This document shows positions 26,358 to 34,613 of a stretch of DNA of 64,000 nt, one piece after another (the first letter of the stretch is position 1; every line of letters begins with the position of its first letter). The notes under the pieces were generated by a model, which saw only the letters and a list, made by a program, of their open reading frames with translations, did no database searches and was not told the DNA's origin. This DNA comes from Novosphingobium decolorationis. Lineage in GTDB: Bacteria > Pseudomonadota > Alphaproteobacteria > Sphingomonadales > Sphingomonadaceae. The stretch covers positions 3,813,001 through 3,877,000 of the forward strand of contig NZ_CP054856.1 of NCBI RefSeq assembly GCF_018417475.1, given 5' to 3'. Position numbers and translations under genes: made by a program.

Positions 26358-27175
26358 CCCGTCCGTCCCTTGCCGGAGGCGTGGCGCACGATGCGCACGA
26401 TCTGCTGCTTCTTCAGGCCCAGCCTGAGTTCGGCGAGATCGAAGAGCCGGTCCACGACATAGTAGCGGCCCTGCAGCCGATAGTTGACAAGTTCGGCCTG
26501 CCCTTCGTTGCTGATCACGAAGAGCGGTGGCGCTTCCCCCTGAGCCAGAGTGAGCGGGAACTGGATATAGGTATGCTGCCCGTCGTCGAAGGCCCGCAGT
26601 GGCTTCCAGTCCGGATTGTCACCGGTGATGTCATAGCTGAAATGCAGCTTTTCCAGGCGAATTCCGCTGGCGACCGGAGCCGCGGCTGCTTCTGCACGCG
26701 CGGCCTGCTTTTGCAGGACGAGTTCGTCGTGGGGATAGGTCCAGCGGATCGAGGACATCGCTGTGCCTTGCGTACTGAGGAGTTGCAGGTGGTAGGTCCG
26801 CCTGTCTGTCGTGACGACGAGATTGGTTCTGAGGCCGGCTGTGAAGGGCTTTATCAGGACATGGACCTGCCGGGTCACGCCGGTCCCGCTCGTCGTATCT
26901 CCGATCGCCCATCGTGCGGTGTCGCCGCTTGCGACGGCAACGAGCGCTTCGCCGGGCTGGAGAGCGAGGTCGGTGACCTGTCCCGGAGCGACATAGCCTT
27001 CGAAAATGCTGGAATCGCTGAAGGGATAGACCTGAGCTCCGGCGATGAAGCCTCCGGCTCCGGGTCGCAATGTCGCGGCCTCGGTTGCCCTGGAGACTTC
27101 GGCCGCCGGGCTGTCGGCGAGCGCGGGGCCTGCAAAGGTGAGCGCCCCCACCAGAAATGGAATGACAAGTTTCAT
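26354..27175 (-). CDS. trbG: Conjugal transfer protein TrbG (VirB9-like)
   Basis: 273 residues from ATG 27175, chosen because a signal peptide follows at once (MKLVIPFLVGALTFAGPALA). The VirB9/CagX fold is visible: GYVAPGQVTDLALQPGEALV, RTNLVVTTDRRTYHLQL and a C-terminal NYRLQGRYYVVDRLFDLAEL. It forms the outer ring of the secretion channel with TrbI. Overlaps on both sides tie it to trbF and trbI. Confidence 0.92.
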   Translation of the reverse strand: MKLVIPFLVGALTFAGPALADSPAAEVSRATEAATLRPGAGGFIAGAQVYPFSDSSIFEGYVAPGQVTDLALQPGEALVAVASGDTARWAIGDTTSGTGVTRQVHVLIKPFTAGLRTNLVVTTDRRTYHLQLLSTQGTAMSSIRWTYPHDELVLQKQAARAEAAAAPVASGIRLEKLHFSYDITGDNPDWKPLRAFDDGQHTYIQFPLTLAQGEAPPLFVISNEGQAELVNYRLQGRYYVVDRLFDLAELRLGLKKQQIVRIVRHASGKGRTG

Positions 27176-27969
27176 GATGTCGTCTCCCTGATCCGGGTCG
27201 CTGGAGTGATCGGGTCGGTTGCCGGGCCTTCGTCGGCAGGCCGGGTCGTCCCGCCGGGCGCGCTTTCGCGTGAGCGGGTGCCTGAACCATCGAATTCGCG
27301 GCTCCAGTCGACGGCGTCGACGTATATCCCGAGGGGATTTTTGCGCAGGATCTCGGCTGTTTCTGGCGGATGAAGGACAACGCGGAGTATCGCGGTCCAG
27401 CGGGTCACATCGGTTTTCGCACCGCGCTCGAAGCGGGTTTCGGTCCATTTGACCTGGAAGGACGTGTCAGACGCCCGCACGACGCTTGAAATCTGTACGG
27501 ATACCGTTCGCTGCCCCAGGTTGGCAAAGGGCGCGGCCTCGCGGGCGTAGTCGCTCAGAAAACGGGCGCCACGCCGGCTCGTGAAGTCATAGGCATCGAG
27601 CCAGTCCTGCCGCATCAGGACAGGATCAAGCGAAACGGAACGGACATTGGAAATGAAGCGGGCCAGGTACCAGGCAATCTCATGGTCACCGGGCCTGTAG
27701 GCCGCTTCGGCCGGGCGTACCGCCAGCGCTTCGCCAAGTCTGTCGACTTCCACGACGTAGGGAGTGATGCGGCTTTGCGTCGACTGCCAGGCCAGTGCTG
27801 CACTCGTCACGCCTGTCAGTGAAAGGCATCCGAATGCCATGAGGCGCCAGTTGCGGGCCTGAACGCGGGCGGAGCCGATCCGCTCGTCCCACGCCTGTCC
27901 GGCCCGCTGATACGGTGTCTCAGGTACGGGCGTCCGGCCATACCTTTGTATGTTTCGCCTGAAGAACAT
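27172..27969 (-). CDS. trbF: Conjugal transfer protein TrbF (VirB8-like)
   Basis: 265 residues: a short cytoplasmic part, one membrane helix near 43-62 (LMAFGCLSLTGVTSAALAW) and the periplasmic VirB8 domain (YVVEVDRLGEA, WTETRFERGA, NPLGIYVDAVDWSRE). It is an assembly scaffold of the inner-membrane complex. About 35 residues rich in Thr, Gly and Pro follow the fold. Confidence 0.92.
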   Translation of the reverse strand: MFFRRNIQRYGRTPVPETPYQRAGQAWDERIGSARVQARNWRLMAFGCLSLTGVTSAALAWQSTQSRITPYVVEVDRLGEALAVRPAEAAYRPGDHEIAWYLARFISNVRSVSLDPVLMRQDWLDAYDFTSRRGARFLSDYAREAAPFANLGQRTVSVQISSVVRASDTSFQVKWTETRFERGAKTDVTRWTAILRVVLHPPETAEILRKNPLGIYVDAVDWSREFDGSGTRSRESAPGGTTRPADEGPATDPITPATRIRETTS

Positions 27970-27972
27970 ATC

Positions 27973-29274
27973 TCACTCGCTCCTTTCCGAAATATCGGGC
28001 GTGGCGGAACCGCTGCCCCGATCGCCCTGCTGAAGCGCATGGATCGCAAGCTGACGGCGATGGCGGCTGGTCTGTTCGGCGCGCAGCGACCGCGCCCAGG
28101 CCGGCGCCGTGTCCTGATGCGCGGAAGGAGGTACATCGGCCCGGCCCCCTGAACTTTGCGCGTCACCAGCGGAGCCGGTCTGCCCCTGAGAGGATTTCCC
28201 TGCACCGGCAGCACCGGAGATCCGGCCTCTGGCAGCACTGGCGGCGCTGTGCGCCACACCTCGCAGACCGGCGCTGACAGTCGGTTTTGAGGATGCCTGC
28301 TGTCCCGTCCGGTAAGCCGATGCCGTCGCGCGGCCCATTGAGGCGCCTGAGCGTACCGCGCCAAGGGCGGCGCTGCTGGCAACGCCCGCAGCGCCGGCCA
28401 CGGCTCCGCCAGCCACCATCGCCATGCCACCTGCGCCCGCTGCTGTACCGATTGCGGCCCCGGCACCCAGCTGCGGCGCGCCCGAGACGAGGCCGGAAGC
28501 GACTGAAGGGCCGAAGATCCCGAGACCGAACAGCGAGAGGCTGGCAAGCACCAGGCTCATGGCGGCACCGATGTCCGGATCCTGGCCCTGCAGTGCGCTG
28601 GTGAACTCCGAGAAAAAGCCCGATCCTATGCCGACGATAACGGCAAGCACCATAACTTTGATGCCCGAGCCAACGACGTGACCAAGCACCCGTTCGGCAA
28701 GAAAGCTGGTCCTGTTCCACAGAGCAAAGGGGACGAGAATGAAACCTGCAAGGCAGGTGAGCCTGAACTCGAGAATGCAGACGAACATCTGGATCGCAAG
28801 AACGAAGAACGCGATGATGACGATGGCCCAGGCGAAGAGCAGCACTATGATCGTGAGGAAATTGTCAAAGAAGCTCGTGAACCCGACCATATCGCTGGCC
28901 TGATCCAGCAGGGGCCAGGCGGCTTCGAAACCGGTCGCGGCAAGACGGCCGGGCCGCAGCAGATCATCCGCAGACATGGTTCCGCCACCGGCCGTCAGTC
29001 CTGCCTGTGCAAAGGACCGGAAGATGATGTCGGCCAGTGTTGAGAAGCGGTTCAGAATGAAGGCGAAAGCGCCGATGTACAGGATCTTGCGCAGGAAGCG
29101 GCCAATGACATTGTCCTCGCCTCCCATTGCCCAGAACAGTCCGGCGAGCGTTATGTCTATGCCGATCAGCGTCGTAGTCAGGAAGCCCACGTCCGGACCG
29201 AGCAGCCCGAACCCGCTGTCGATGTAAGTGGTGAACGCCTGGAGAAAGCGGTCAATGACATTGAGGTCGTTCAC
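27973..29274 (-). CDS. trbL: Conjugal transfer protein TrbL (VirB6-like)
   Basis: 433 residues. The first 290 are strongly hydrophobic with multiple membrane segments (for example FLTTTLIGIDITLAGLFWAM and LTIIVLLFAWAIVIIAFFVL). The C-terminal 140 are Ala/Gly/Ser-rich, polar and probably cytoplasmic, as is usual for TrbL. It forms part of the substrate path across the inner membrane. Only 3 nt separate it from trbF. Confidence 0.9.
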   Translation of the reverse strand: MNDLNVIDRFLQAFTTYIDSGFGLLGPDVGFLTTTLIGIDITLAGLFWAMGGEDNVIGRFLRKILYIGAFAFILNRFSTLADIIFRSFAQAGLTAGGGTMSADDLLRPGRLAATGFEAAWPLLDQASDMVGFTSFFDNFLTIIVLLFAWAIVIIAFFVLAIQMFVCILEFRLTCLAGFILVPFALWNRTSFLAERVLGHVVGSGIKVMVLAVIVGIGSGFFSEFTSALQGQDPDIGAAMSLVLASLSLFGLGIFGPSVASGLVSGAPQLGAGAAIGTAAGAGGMAMVAGGAVAGAAGVASSAALGAVRSGASMGRATASAYRTGQQASSKPTVSAGLRGVAHSAASAARGRISGAAGAGKSSQGQTGSAGDAQSSGGRADVPPSAHQDTAPAWARSLRAEQTSRHRRQLAIHALQQGDRGSGSATPDISERSE

Positions 29275-29303
29275 ATGCTTAGCCTTTCTCTGTCTGAAAG
29301 GGT

Positions 29304-29345
29304 GTCACGGGGCGCAGCCGGGGAGCGGGCCTTGCGCCCCGTGAC
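29304..29345. repeat. 13-bp perfect inverted repeat between trbJ and trbL
   Basis: GTCACGGGGCGCA at 29304-29316 pairs perfectly with TGCGCCCCGTGAC at 29333-29345 across a 16-base loop. It occupies the interval where trbK sits in many Trb operons; no trbK frame is seen here. In the trb transcript it would form a very stable stem that could stall or stabilise RNA between trbJ and trbL. There is no T tract. Confidence 0.75.
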
Positions 29346-29401
29346 GGCAGCGACGAGGACGAAACATCGCTGCCAGGGGCTCCGGACCGGTTACGAAACC
29401 C

Positions 29402-30154
29402 TCAGGGTTGTTCGGGCGTGTAGGCCGATCCGGTGCCGAGAAACTTCTTCGTCGCAGCGCGGGCTTCAGCTGCCTGTGTTTCACGGCGTGCCTGTTCGGT
29501 CGCTTCGCTGCGAAACTGGGCAGCCATCAGCTGCTGCAGCTGGAACTGCTGCTTGGTCACGAGAGCAAGGAGCTGATTGGTCGCCTGCTGGGCCTGAAGA
29601 GCGCCTTCGGCGCTCTGGCTGCGCGCGGCGATATCCGCGAGCGTCTGCGCGTCCTGTCCGACGCTGGCAACTATGCCCGACTGAACGCGCATCGTCTGGC
29701 GGTAAGCGTCGAGGCTTGCGCCGAGCCGGCTGCGCGCTGAGCGAACCCGGGCATCGCTTTGCAGAGCCGAGCTGAAATCGCGCGGGAAGAGATTCTCAAA
29801 CTCGGCGTCGGTCTGCGCGAGGTTAAAGTCGATGCCAGACGCCTTATCCATCAGCGTATCGATTTCGGCCAGCCTCTCACGAATGGCGTCGAGCTGCGGG
29901 AAGTCAATCTTTGCAAGGTTCCTGCTCTGATTGACGAGCATCTGCGCCTCGTTCTGGAGCTGCCGGACCTGCTGATTGACCTGCTGCAGTGTCCGGGTCG
30001 CTGTCAGAATGTTCTGTGCATAGTTACTTGGATCGAAGACGGTGAACTGAGCATGCGCCGGTGCGGGCAGCGCCGTAAGGCCGGTCGCCAGAAGGCTGTT
30101 GCCCGCTAAGGCTGCAGCCAGAGTGATCAGGCGCGGTGGGCTTTTCATAGCCAT
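29402..30154 (-). CDS. trbJ: Conjugal transfer protein TrbJ (VirB5-like)
   Basis: 250 residues with a signal peptide ending near PAPAHA, then FTVFDPSNYAQNILTATRTL, the usual TrbJ opening. The rest is a long alpha-helical, Gln-rich coiled coil. VirB5 family proteins sit at the pilus tip. It follows trbE by only 2 nt. Start may be 30154 or ATG 30148. Confidence 0.9.
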   Translation of the reverse strand: MAMKSPPRLITLAAALAGNSLLATGLTALPAPAHAQFTVFDPSNYAQNILTATRTLQQVNQQVRQLQNEAQMLVNQSRNLAKIDFPQLDAIRERLAEIDTLMDKASGIDFNLAQTDAEFENLFPRDFSSALQSDARVRSARSRLGASLDAYRQTMRVQSGIVASVGQDAQTLADIAARSQSAEGALQAQQATNQLLALVTKQQFQLQQLMAAQFRSEATEQARRETQAAEARAATKKFLGTGSAYTPEQP

Positions 30155-30156
30155 CT

Positions 30157-32610
30157 TCAGTCTCCTCTTATCTGATGAATGGGGTCACGAAATCCGGCAG
30201 CGAGCTCAGCGGCCCAGCCAAGGCCCCGATCCGCGAGAAAACCCTGCGCGAAACCGTCCGGACCCTGGCTGGCCAGGGTCGCATCTATCTGGTGCTGACT
30301 GTCGGGATCGGAGGCCGCGCAAAACGCCAGTGCGACGGGGCCAAGGCCCAGTTCGAAAAGGCGATTTCCCCGCGCTGACTGGAGATAATAGTGCCGCTTG
30401 GGGGTGGCCTGCGCGATGATCTCGATCTGCCGGGCGTTCAGCCCGAAGCGGTCATACAGGTCGCGCCCCTGAGGCTCTGTGGCGCGATCATTGGGGAGCA
30501 GGATGCGCTGCGGGCAGCTTTCGATGATGGCCGGCGCGATGGCTGAGCCGGCGATGTCTGCGAGGCTTTGCGTTGCGAAGACAACCGATACGTTCTTTTT
30601 GCGAAGAACCTTGAGCCATTCGCGCAGACGGGCCGCGAAAAGAGGATGATCGAGAAAGATCCAGGCCTCGTCGAGAATAAGCAGCGTCGGCCGGCCGTCG
30701 AAGCGTTCTTCCAGACGGTGGAAGAGGTAGCTCAGCACCGGTGCAACCGTGCTGCTCTGGCCCATCAGCGCCTCCATTTCGAAGCACTGGACATCGCGCA
30801 GCCGCAGGTTCTGTTCTCCTCCGTCAAGCAGCGCGCCGTGGGGGCCTTCAAGGGTGTAGGGGCGCAGAGCCGTCCGCAGAGCCCGGGACTGCAGAAGCAG
30901 CGCCAGCCCGGTGATGGTGCGCTCCTCGCGTGGCGCCGAAGCAAGACTGTTAAGAGCGCTCCAGACAGCTTCCCGTGTTTCCGGACCGACCTCGGCGCCT
31001 TCGTGGCTGAGGAGCGCGGCAATCCAGTCCGCAGCCCAGCTGCGCTGAGAAGGCTGGTCGATATCCGCCAGCGGCTGAAATACGAGAGAACCCCTGTCAT
31101 CCTGGCCGCTGCCCGGGGCGTGGTGCATTCCGCCCATTGCCAGGATCGCAGCGCGGGCCGAATTCCCCTTGTCGAAAACGTAGATCTGCGCGCCGGGATA
31201 ACGGCGAAACTGAAGGCCAAGCAGACTGAGCAGCACCGACTTGCCAGCCCCGGTCGGCCCGACAATCAGCATGTGTCCTACGTCTCCCACATGCGTGGAG
31301 AGACGAAACGGCGTCGAGCCGGATGTCTGCGCCATGAGCAGTGGCGGTCCGCCCAGATGCTCATTGCGCGCCGGTCCGGCCCAGACGGACGAAAGTGGCA
31401 TCAGGTGGGCTAGGTTGAGCGTGTGCACGAGAGGCTGGCGAACGTTCGCGTAAACCTGGCCTGGCAGCGATGAGAGCCAGGCCTCAACCGCATTCATGCC
31501 TTCCCGTACACAGGTGAAGCCAAGACCATTCACGATCCGCTCGACGCTGCGGACTTTTTCCTCAACCGCTTCCCGGACTTCGTCCGTGACTGTGATCGTC
31601 GCTGTGAGGTAGCCGAAACCCACATGGTCTCCGCCCAGCGCCTGCAACGCAAGGTCGGCATCGGCCACTTTGTTGTCCGCGTCGGAATCCAGCAGCTGTG
31701 CGGGCTGGTTATACATCACTTCACGCAGCAGCGCGCTGACCGACTTGCGCTTGTTGAACCACTGGCGCCGCAGGCTTGTCAGCGTCCTTGTCGCCAGCGT
31801 CTTGTCGAGAGCAATGAAGCGTGTGACCCAGCGGTAGGAAAAATCCTGATGGTTCAGCGCGTCAAGGATCCCGGGACGACTGAAGCCGGGGAAGCCCAGG
31901 ATTGTGACCGTGCGCACGTGCAGGCGGCCAAGCTTTGGCTCCAGTCCGCCCGTGAGCGGGGTGTCTGCCAGTATCGCATCAAGGTACATCGGGATCGCGG
32001 GAGTGACGACCCGCCGGGGCCGCTCGGATACGGTTGCGTGCAGGAAGGTCAGCAGGTCTTCGTCGTCGAGAACCGAGACTTCGGACATGAAACCTGCAAG
32101 CAGATCCGTTACGCGATCTGTCGCGGCGACAAAGCGGGCCAGCGCTTCGCGCCAGTCGCGGCCTTTCCTCTCCTCCGGCCGCTCAACAAGTGAGCGCGCG
32201 GCCCCTTCTGCTGTGTCAGCGGGAGGAAGCCATGTCAGCGTGAGGTGGTAGTGGCTCTCAAAATGACGACCGGCAGCTTTGAAAGCCGCGCGGCGCTCTT
32301 CGTCAACGAGCCAGCTGGCGGCATCGGGAAAGGTGCTTTCGGGATAGTCGAGGCATTCACGCCGCTCAGCGTCGAAAAACAGGGCCCAGCCACTGCCCAG
32401 CCGCTTCAGGGCATTGTTCGCTCGTGCACAGGCCGAGACAAGAGTAGCTTCGGTTGCCGATTCCAGGTCCGGGCCGCGGAAGCGCAGGACACGAAGGAAG
32501 CTTGCATCCTTGTTGAGGACGATGCCCGGCGCCACGAGTGCGGCCCAGGGCAGATGGTCTGCCAGTTTTTCGGAATGGCTGCGGTATTCACGAAGGAACA
32601 TCATGAGCAT
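30157..32610 (-). CDS. trbE: Conjugal transfer ATPase TrbE (VirB4)
   Basis: 817 residues from ATG 32610 (MLMMFLREYRSH); a longer reading would run into trbD. Walker A GPTGAGKS is near 451-458 and Walker B LLILDEAW near 641-648. VirB4 ATPases are the most conserved motor of type IV secretion and drive pilus assembly and transfer. Full length with intact motifs. Confidence 0.93.
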   Translation of the reverse strand: MLMMFLREYRSHSEKLADHLPWAALVAPGIVLNKDASFLRVLRFRGPDLESATEATLVSACARANNALKRLGSGWALFFDAERRECLDYPESTFPDAASWLVDEERRAAFKAAGRHFESHYHLTLTWLPPADTAEGAARSLVERPEERKGRDWREALARFVAATDRVTDLLAGFMSEVSVLDDEDLLTFLHATVSERPRRVVTPAIPMYLDAILADTPLTGGLEPKLGRLHVRTVTILGFPGFSRPGILDALNHQDFSYRWVTRFIALDKTLATRTLTSLRRQWFNKRKSVSALLREVMYNQPAQLLDSDADNKVADADLALQALGGDHVGFGYLTATITVTDEVREAVEEKVRSVERIVNGLGFTCVREGMNAVEAWLSSLPGQVYANVRQPLVHTLNLAHLMPLSSVWAGPARNEHLGGPPLLMAQTSGSTPFRLSTHVGDVGHMLIVGPTGAGKSVLLSLLGLQFRRYPGAQIYVFDKGNSARAAILAMGGMHHAPGSGQDDRGSLVFQPLADIDQPSQRSWAADWIAALLSHEGAEVGPETREAVWSALNSLASAPREERTITGLALLLQSRALRTALRPYTLEGPHGALLDGGEQNLRLRDVQCFEMEALMGQSSTVAPVLSYLFHRLEERFDGRPTLLILDEAWIFLDHPLFAARLREWLKVLRKKNVSVVFATQSLADIAGSAIAPAIIESCPQRILLPNDRATEPQGRDLYDRFGLNARQIEIIAQATPKRHYYLQSARGNRLFELGLGPVALAFCAASDPDSQHQIDATLASQGPDGFAQGFLADRGLGWAAELAAGFRDPIHQIRGD

Positions 32611-32614
32611 ATCC

Positions 32615-32899
32615 TCAGGTGGCGAAGTAGCTCTTCTGAGCGAGATGGCGCAGCGCGACCGGCGCAAAGGCCGGGTCGCGGCGCGCGGCCATAACGGCAA
32701 GGCTGTGCCCCAGCGCCCACAGGCCAAGGCCGGCGAGCCATTGCTGAAGTCCAAGGCCGACAGCAGCGGCGAGCGTCCCGTTGACGATGGCAATACCCCG
32801 CGGAGCACCGCCAAGAAGCAATGGGCTTTGCAGCGCAGCGTGGACCGGCACTTCGAATCCTTCGACGTGCCGGTCGCCCCGGGAGCCCGCTGACGTCAC
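32615..32899 (-). CDS. trbD: Conjugal transfer protein TrbD (VirB3-like)
   Basis: 94 residues: a polar N terminus (GFEVPVHAALQSPLLLGGAP is the family signature) and two hydrophobic segments around 36-50 and 55-70. VirB3-type proteins anchor in the inner membrane and work with VirB4, whose gene follows after 4 nt. The start overlaps trbC's stop by 4 nt. Confidence 0.9.
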   Translation of the reverse strand: MTSAGSRGDRHVEGFEVPVHAALQSPLLLGGAPRGIAIVNGTLAAAVGLGLQQWLAGLGLWALGHSLAVMAARRDPAFAPVALRHLAQKSYFAT

Positions 32900-33222
32900 G
32901 AAACCAGTGCCCCGCCGCCGAAGCTGAAGAATGAAAGGAAGAAGCTGGAGGCGGCAAAGGCAATGGAGAGGCCAAAGACGATCTGGATCAGGCGCCGGAA
33001 ACCGCCCGATGTCTCCCCGAACGCAAGGGTCAGCCCCGTCACGATGATGATGATGACAGCGACGATCTTGGCGACGGGGCCCTGGACCGATTCCAGGACC
33101 TGCTCGAGCGGCTCCTCCCAGGGCATGCCGGACCCGGCTGCGTAAGCCGGCGCGGAAAGTGCCAGGGTGAGCGCAAAGGCAAGGGGAATTGCAGTGCAGC
33201 TGCGGACAGAAAAGCGCGTCAT
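32896..33222 (-). CDS. trbC: Conjugal pilin TrbC (VirB2-like)
   Basis: 108 residues with a signal peptide (cleavage likely after PAYA), then two hydrophobic helices (VAKIVAVIIIIVTGLTLAFG and LIQIVFGLSIAFAASSFFL) separated by a short polar loop. This is the architecture of cyclic or processed type IV secretion pilins. It lies 3 nt after trbB. Confidence 0.9.
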   Translation of the reverse strand: MTRFSVRSCTAIPLAFALTLALSAPAYAAGSGMPWEEPLEQVLESVQGPVAKIVAVIIIIVTGLTLAFGETSGGFRRLIQIVFGLSIAFAASSFFLSFFSFGGGALVS

Positions 33223-33225
33223 GGG

Positions 33226-34212
33226 TCAGGTCTCCTCGGTTTCAGGACGGGTGATTTCGGTGAGCGCGTAGGCGCCGGTTGCCAGGTCGAGCCCGGTCAC
33301 GCGGGCAAGGTTCGAAACCCGGCGCGCTGTTCCGCGACCGGAGATGAACACCACAATGTCGATGGCTTCAGCGATGAGCTGGCGCGGCACGGTCACGACC
33401 GCTTCCTGGCAAAGCTGTTCAAGACGATAGAGCGCGGCCAGCGCACCGTTGGCGTGGATCGTGGCCAGACCGCCCGGGTGCCCGGTATTCCACGCTTTGA
33501 GCATGTCGAGCGCTTCGGGGCCGCGCACTTCTCCAACGATGATCCGGTCGGGACGCAGGCGCAGCGTCGAACGCACAAGAGTGCTCATCGTTACACCAGG
33601 TGCGCGGGTGCGAAGCGCCACCGTATCGGGAAGCGGGGACTGCAGTTCGCGGGTATCCTCGATCTGGATGATCCGCGCGTCCTGTCCGGCCATTTCGGCA
33701 AGCAGCGCGTTGGCAAGCGTCGTCTTGCCGGAACTGGTTCCGCCCGCGACCAGAATGTTCCGCCGCTCCCGGATGGCGCTTCGCAGGGCTTCGCCGGTCT
33801 GCGCTGCCATCAGTCCGTCGTCGACATAATCGTCAAGTGTGTGCAAGCGCCAGGCAGGCTTACGGATCGAAAAGCAGGGGCCGGTGGCTACGGGCGGCAG
33901 GATGCCTTCAAAGCGTTCGCCAGCCTGACCGTCCGCCCTCGCAGGCAGCTCAGCGGAAATGATCGGAAGCTCTTCGTGGACTTCGGCGCGGGCATAAGCC
34001 GCAACAAGGCGGATGATCCGTTCGGCCTGATCGGGGGGCAGCCGGATACCTGTGTCGACACGTCCTTCGCCGAGCCGGTCAAGGCGCAGAGCGCCATCAG
34101 GGTTCAGCATGATTTCGGCGACCTTGGTGTCGCGCAGCGCGCGGCCGATATCATCGCCCAGAGCGGTAATGAGCATACGCCTGCGGCGCAGGTCAGAGAT
34201 GTCTGCCGTCAT
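33226..34212 (-). CDS. trbB: Conjugal transfer ATPase TrbB (VirB11)
   Basis: 328 residues with Walker A GGTSSGKT at 157-164, the Asp box IIQIEDTREL, and the His box HPGGLATIHANG. VirB11 hexamers at the inner membrane switch the system between pilus building and DNA transfer. It starts 4 nt inside the RHH gene's end and leads the trb genes. Confidence 0.93.
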   Translation of the reverse strand: MTADISDLRRRRMLITALGDDIGRALRDTKVAEIMLNPDGALRLDRLGEGRVDTGIRLPPDQAERIIRLVAAYARAEVHEELPIISAELPARADGQAGERFEGILPPVATGPCFSIRKPAWRLHTLDDYVDDGLMAAQTGEALRSAIRERRNILVAGGTSSGKTTLANALLAEMAGQDARIIQIEDTRELQSPLPDTVALRTRAPGVTMSTLVRSTLRLRPDRIIVGEVRGPEALDMLKAWNTGHPGGLATIHANGALAALYRLEQLCQEAVVTVPRQLIAEAIDIVVFISGRGTARRVSNLARVTGLDLATGAYALTEITRPETEET

Positions 34213-34613
34213 GGCTGTCCCTCCTTTGCGGGGATCAGCGTGCGCCGGCCACCGGCGACCTGACGGCCGACCTGCTGGACGAAGGCCTCAAAGCGCTTTG
34301 CGCCCAGCGCCCGGCCAGCATGATCGCCTTCGCTAAGCGGCGACTGGATCGAGAGTTCGAAGCGGATGAAAAGCGCCAGGGTCTCGAGGATGACCTGCGT
34401 GTCGCGATCGATACGCCCCAGGGCCAACGTCATCCGGTCGAGGCGACAGGAAAACCTGTCCTCCAGTTCCGATGCGCCGCGGCGGTTGAGCCAGGCCGTG
34501 ACAGCATCTTCAAGGATAGCGGATTTCGAGGCACCTGGCCGTGCGGCGAGCGCTTCGAGCTTTTCGCTGAGCGGGCCGGACAGAAACAACTGGTGGCGAA
34601 CCTTCCCGCTCAT
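34209..34613 (-). CDS. Ribbon-helix-helix regulator (CopG-like)
   Basis: 134 residues. The N terminus (RHQLFLSGPLSEKLEALAARPGASKSAILEDAV) is a beta strand followed by two helices, typical of CopG/RHH DNA-binding proteins, with a helical C-terminal half. It lies between traG and trbB, overlapping both by 4 nt, and probably regulates the transfer operon or aids DNA recognition at oriT. Confidence 0.8.
   Translation of the reverse strand: MSGKVRHQLFLSGPLSEKLEALAARPGASKSAILEDAVTAWLNRRGASELEDRFSCRLDRMTLALGRIDRDTQVILETLALFIRFELSIQSPLSEGDHAGRALGAKRFEAFVQQVGRQVAGGRRTLIPAKEGQP

Noticed and set aside
29275..29401. trbK gene in the trbJ-trbL gap
   Set aside because: Only a frame of about 20 codons exists on the minus strand, and the space is taken up by the perfect inverted repeat.
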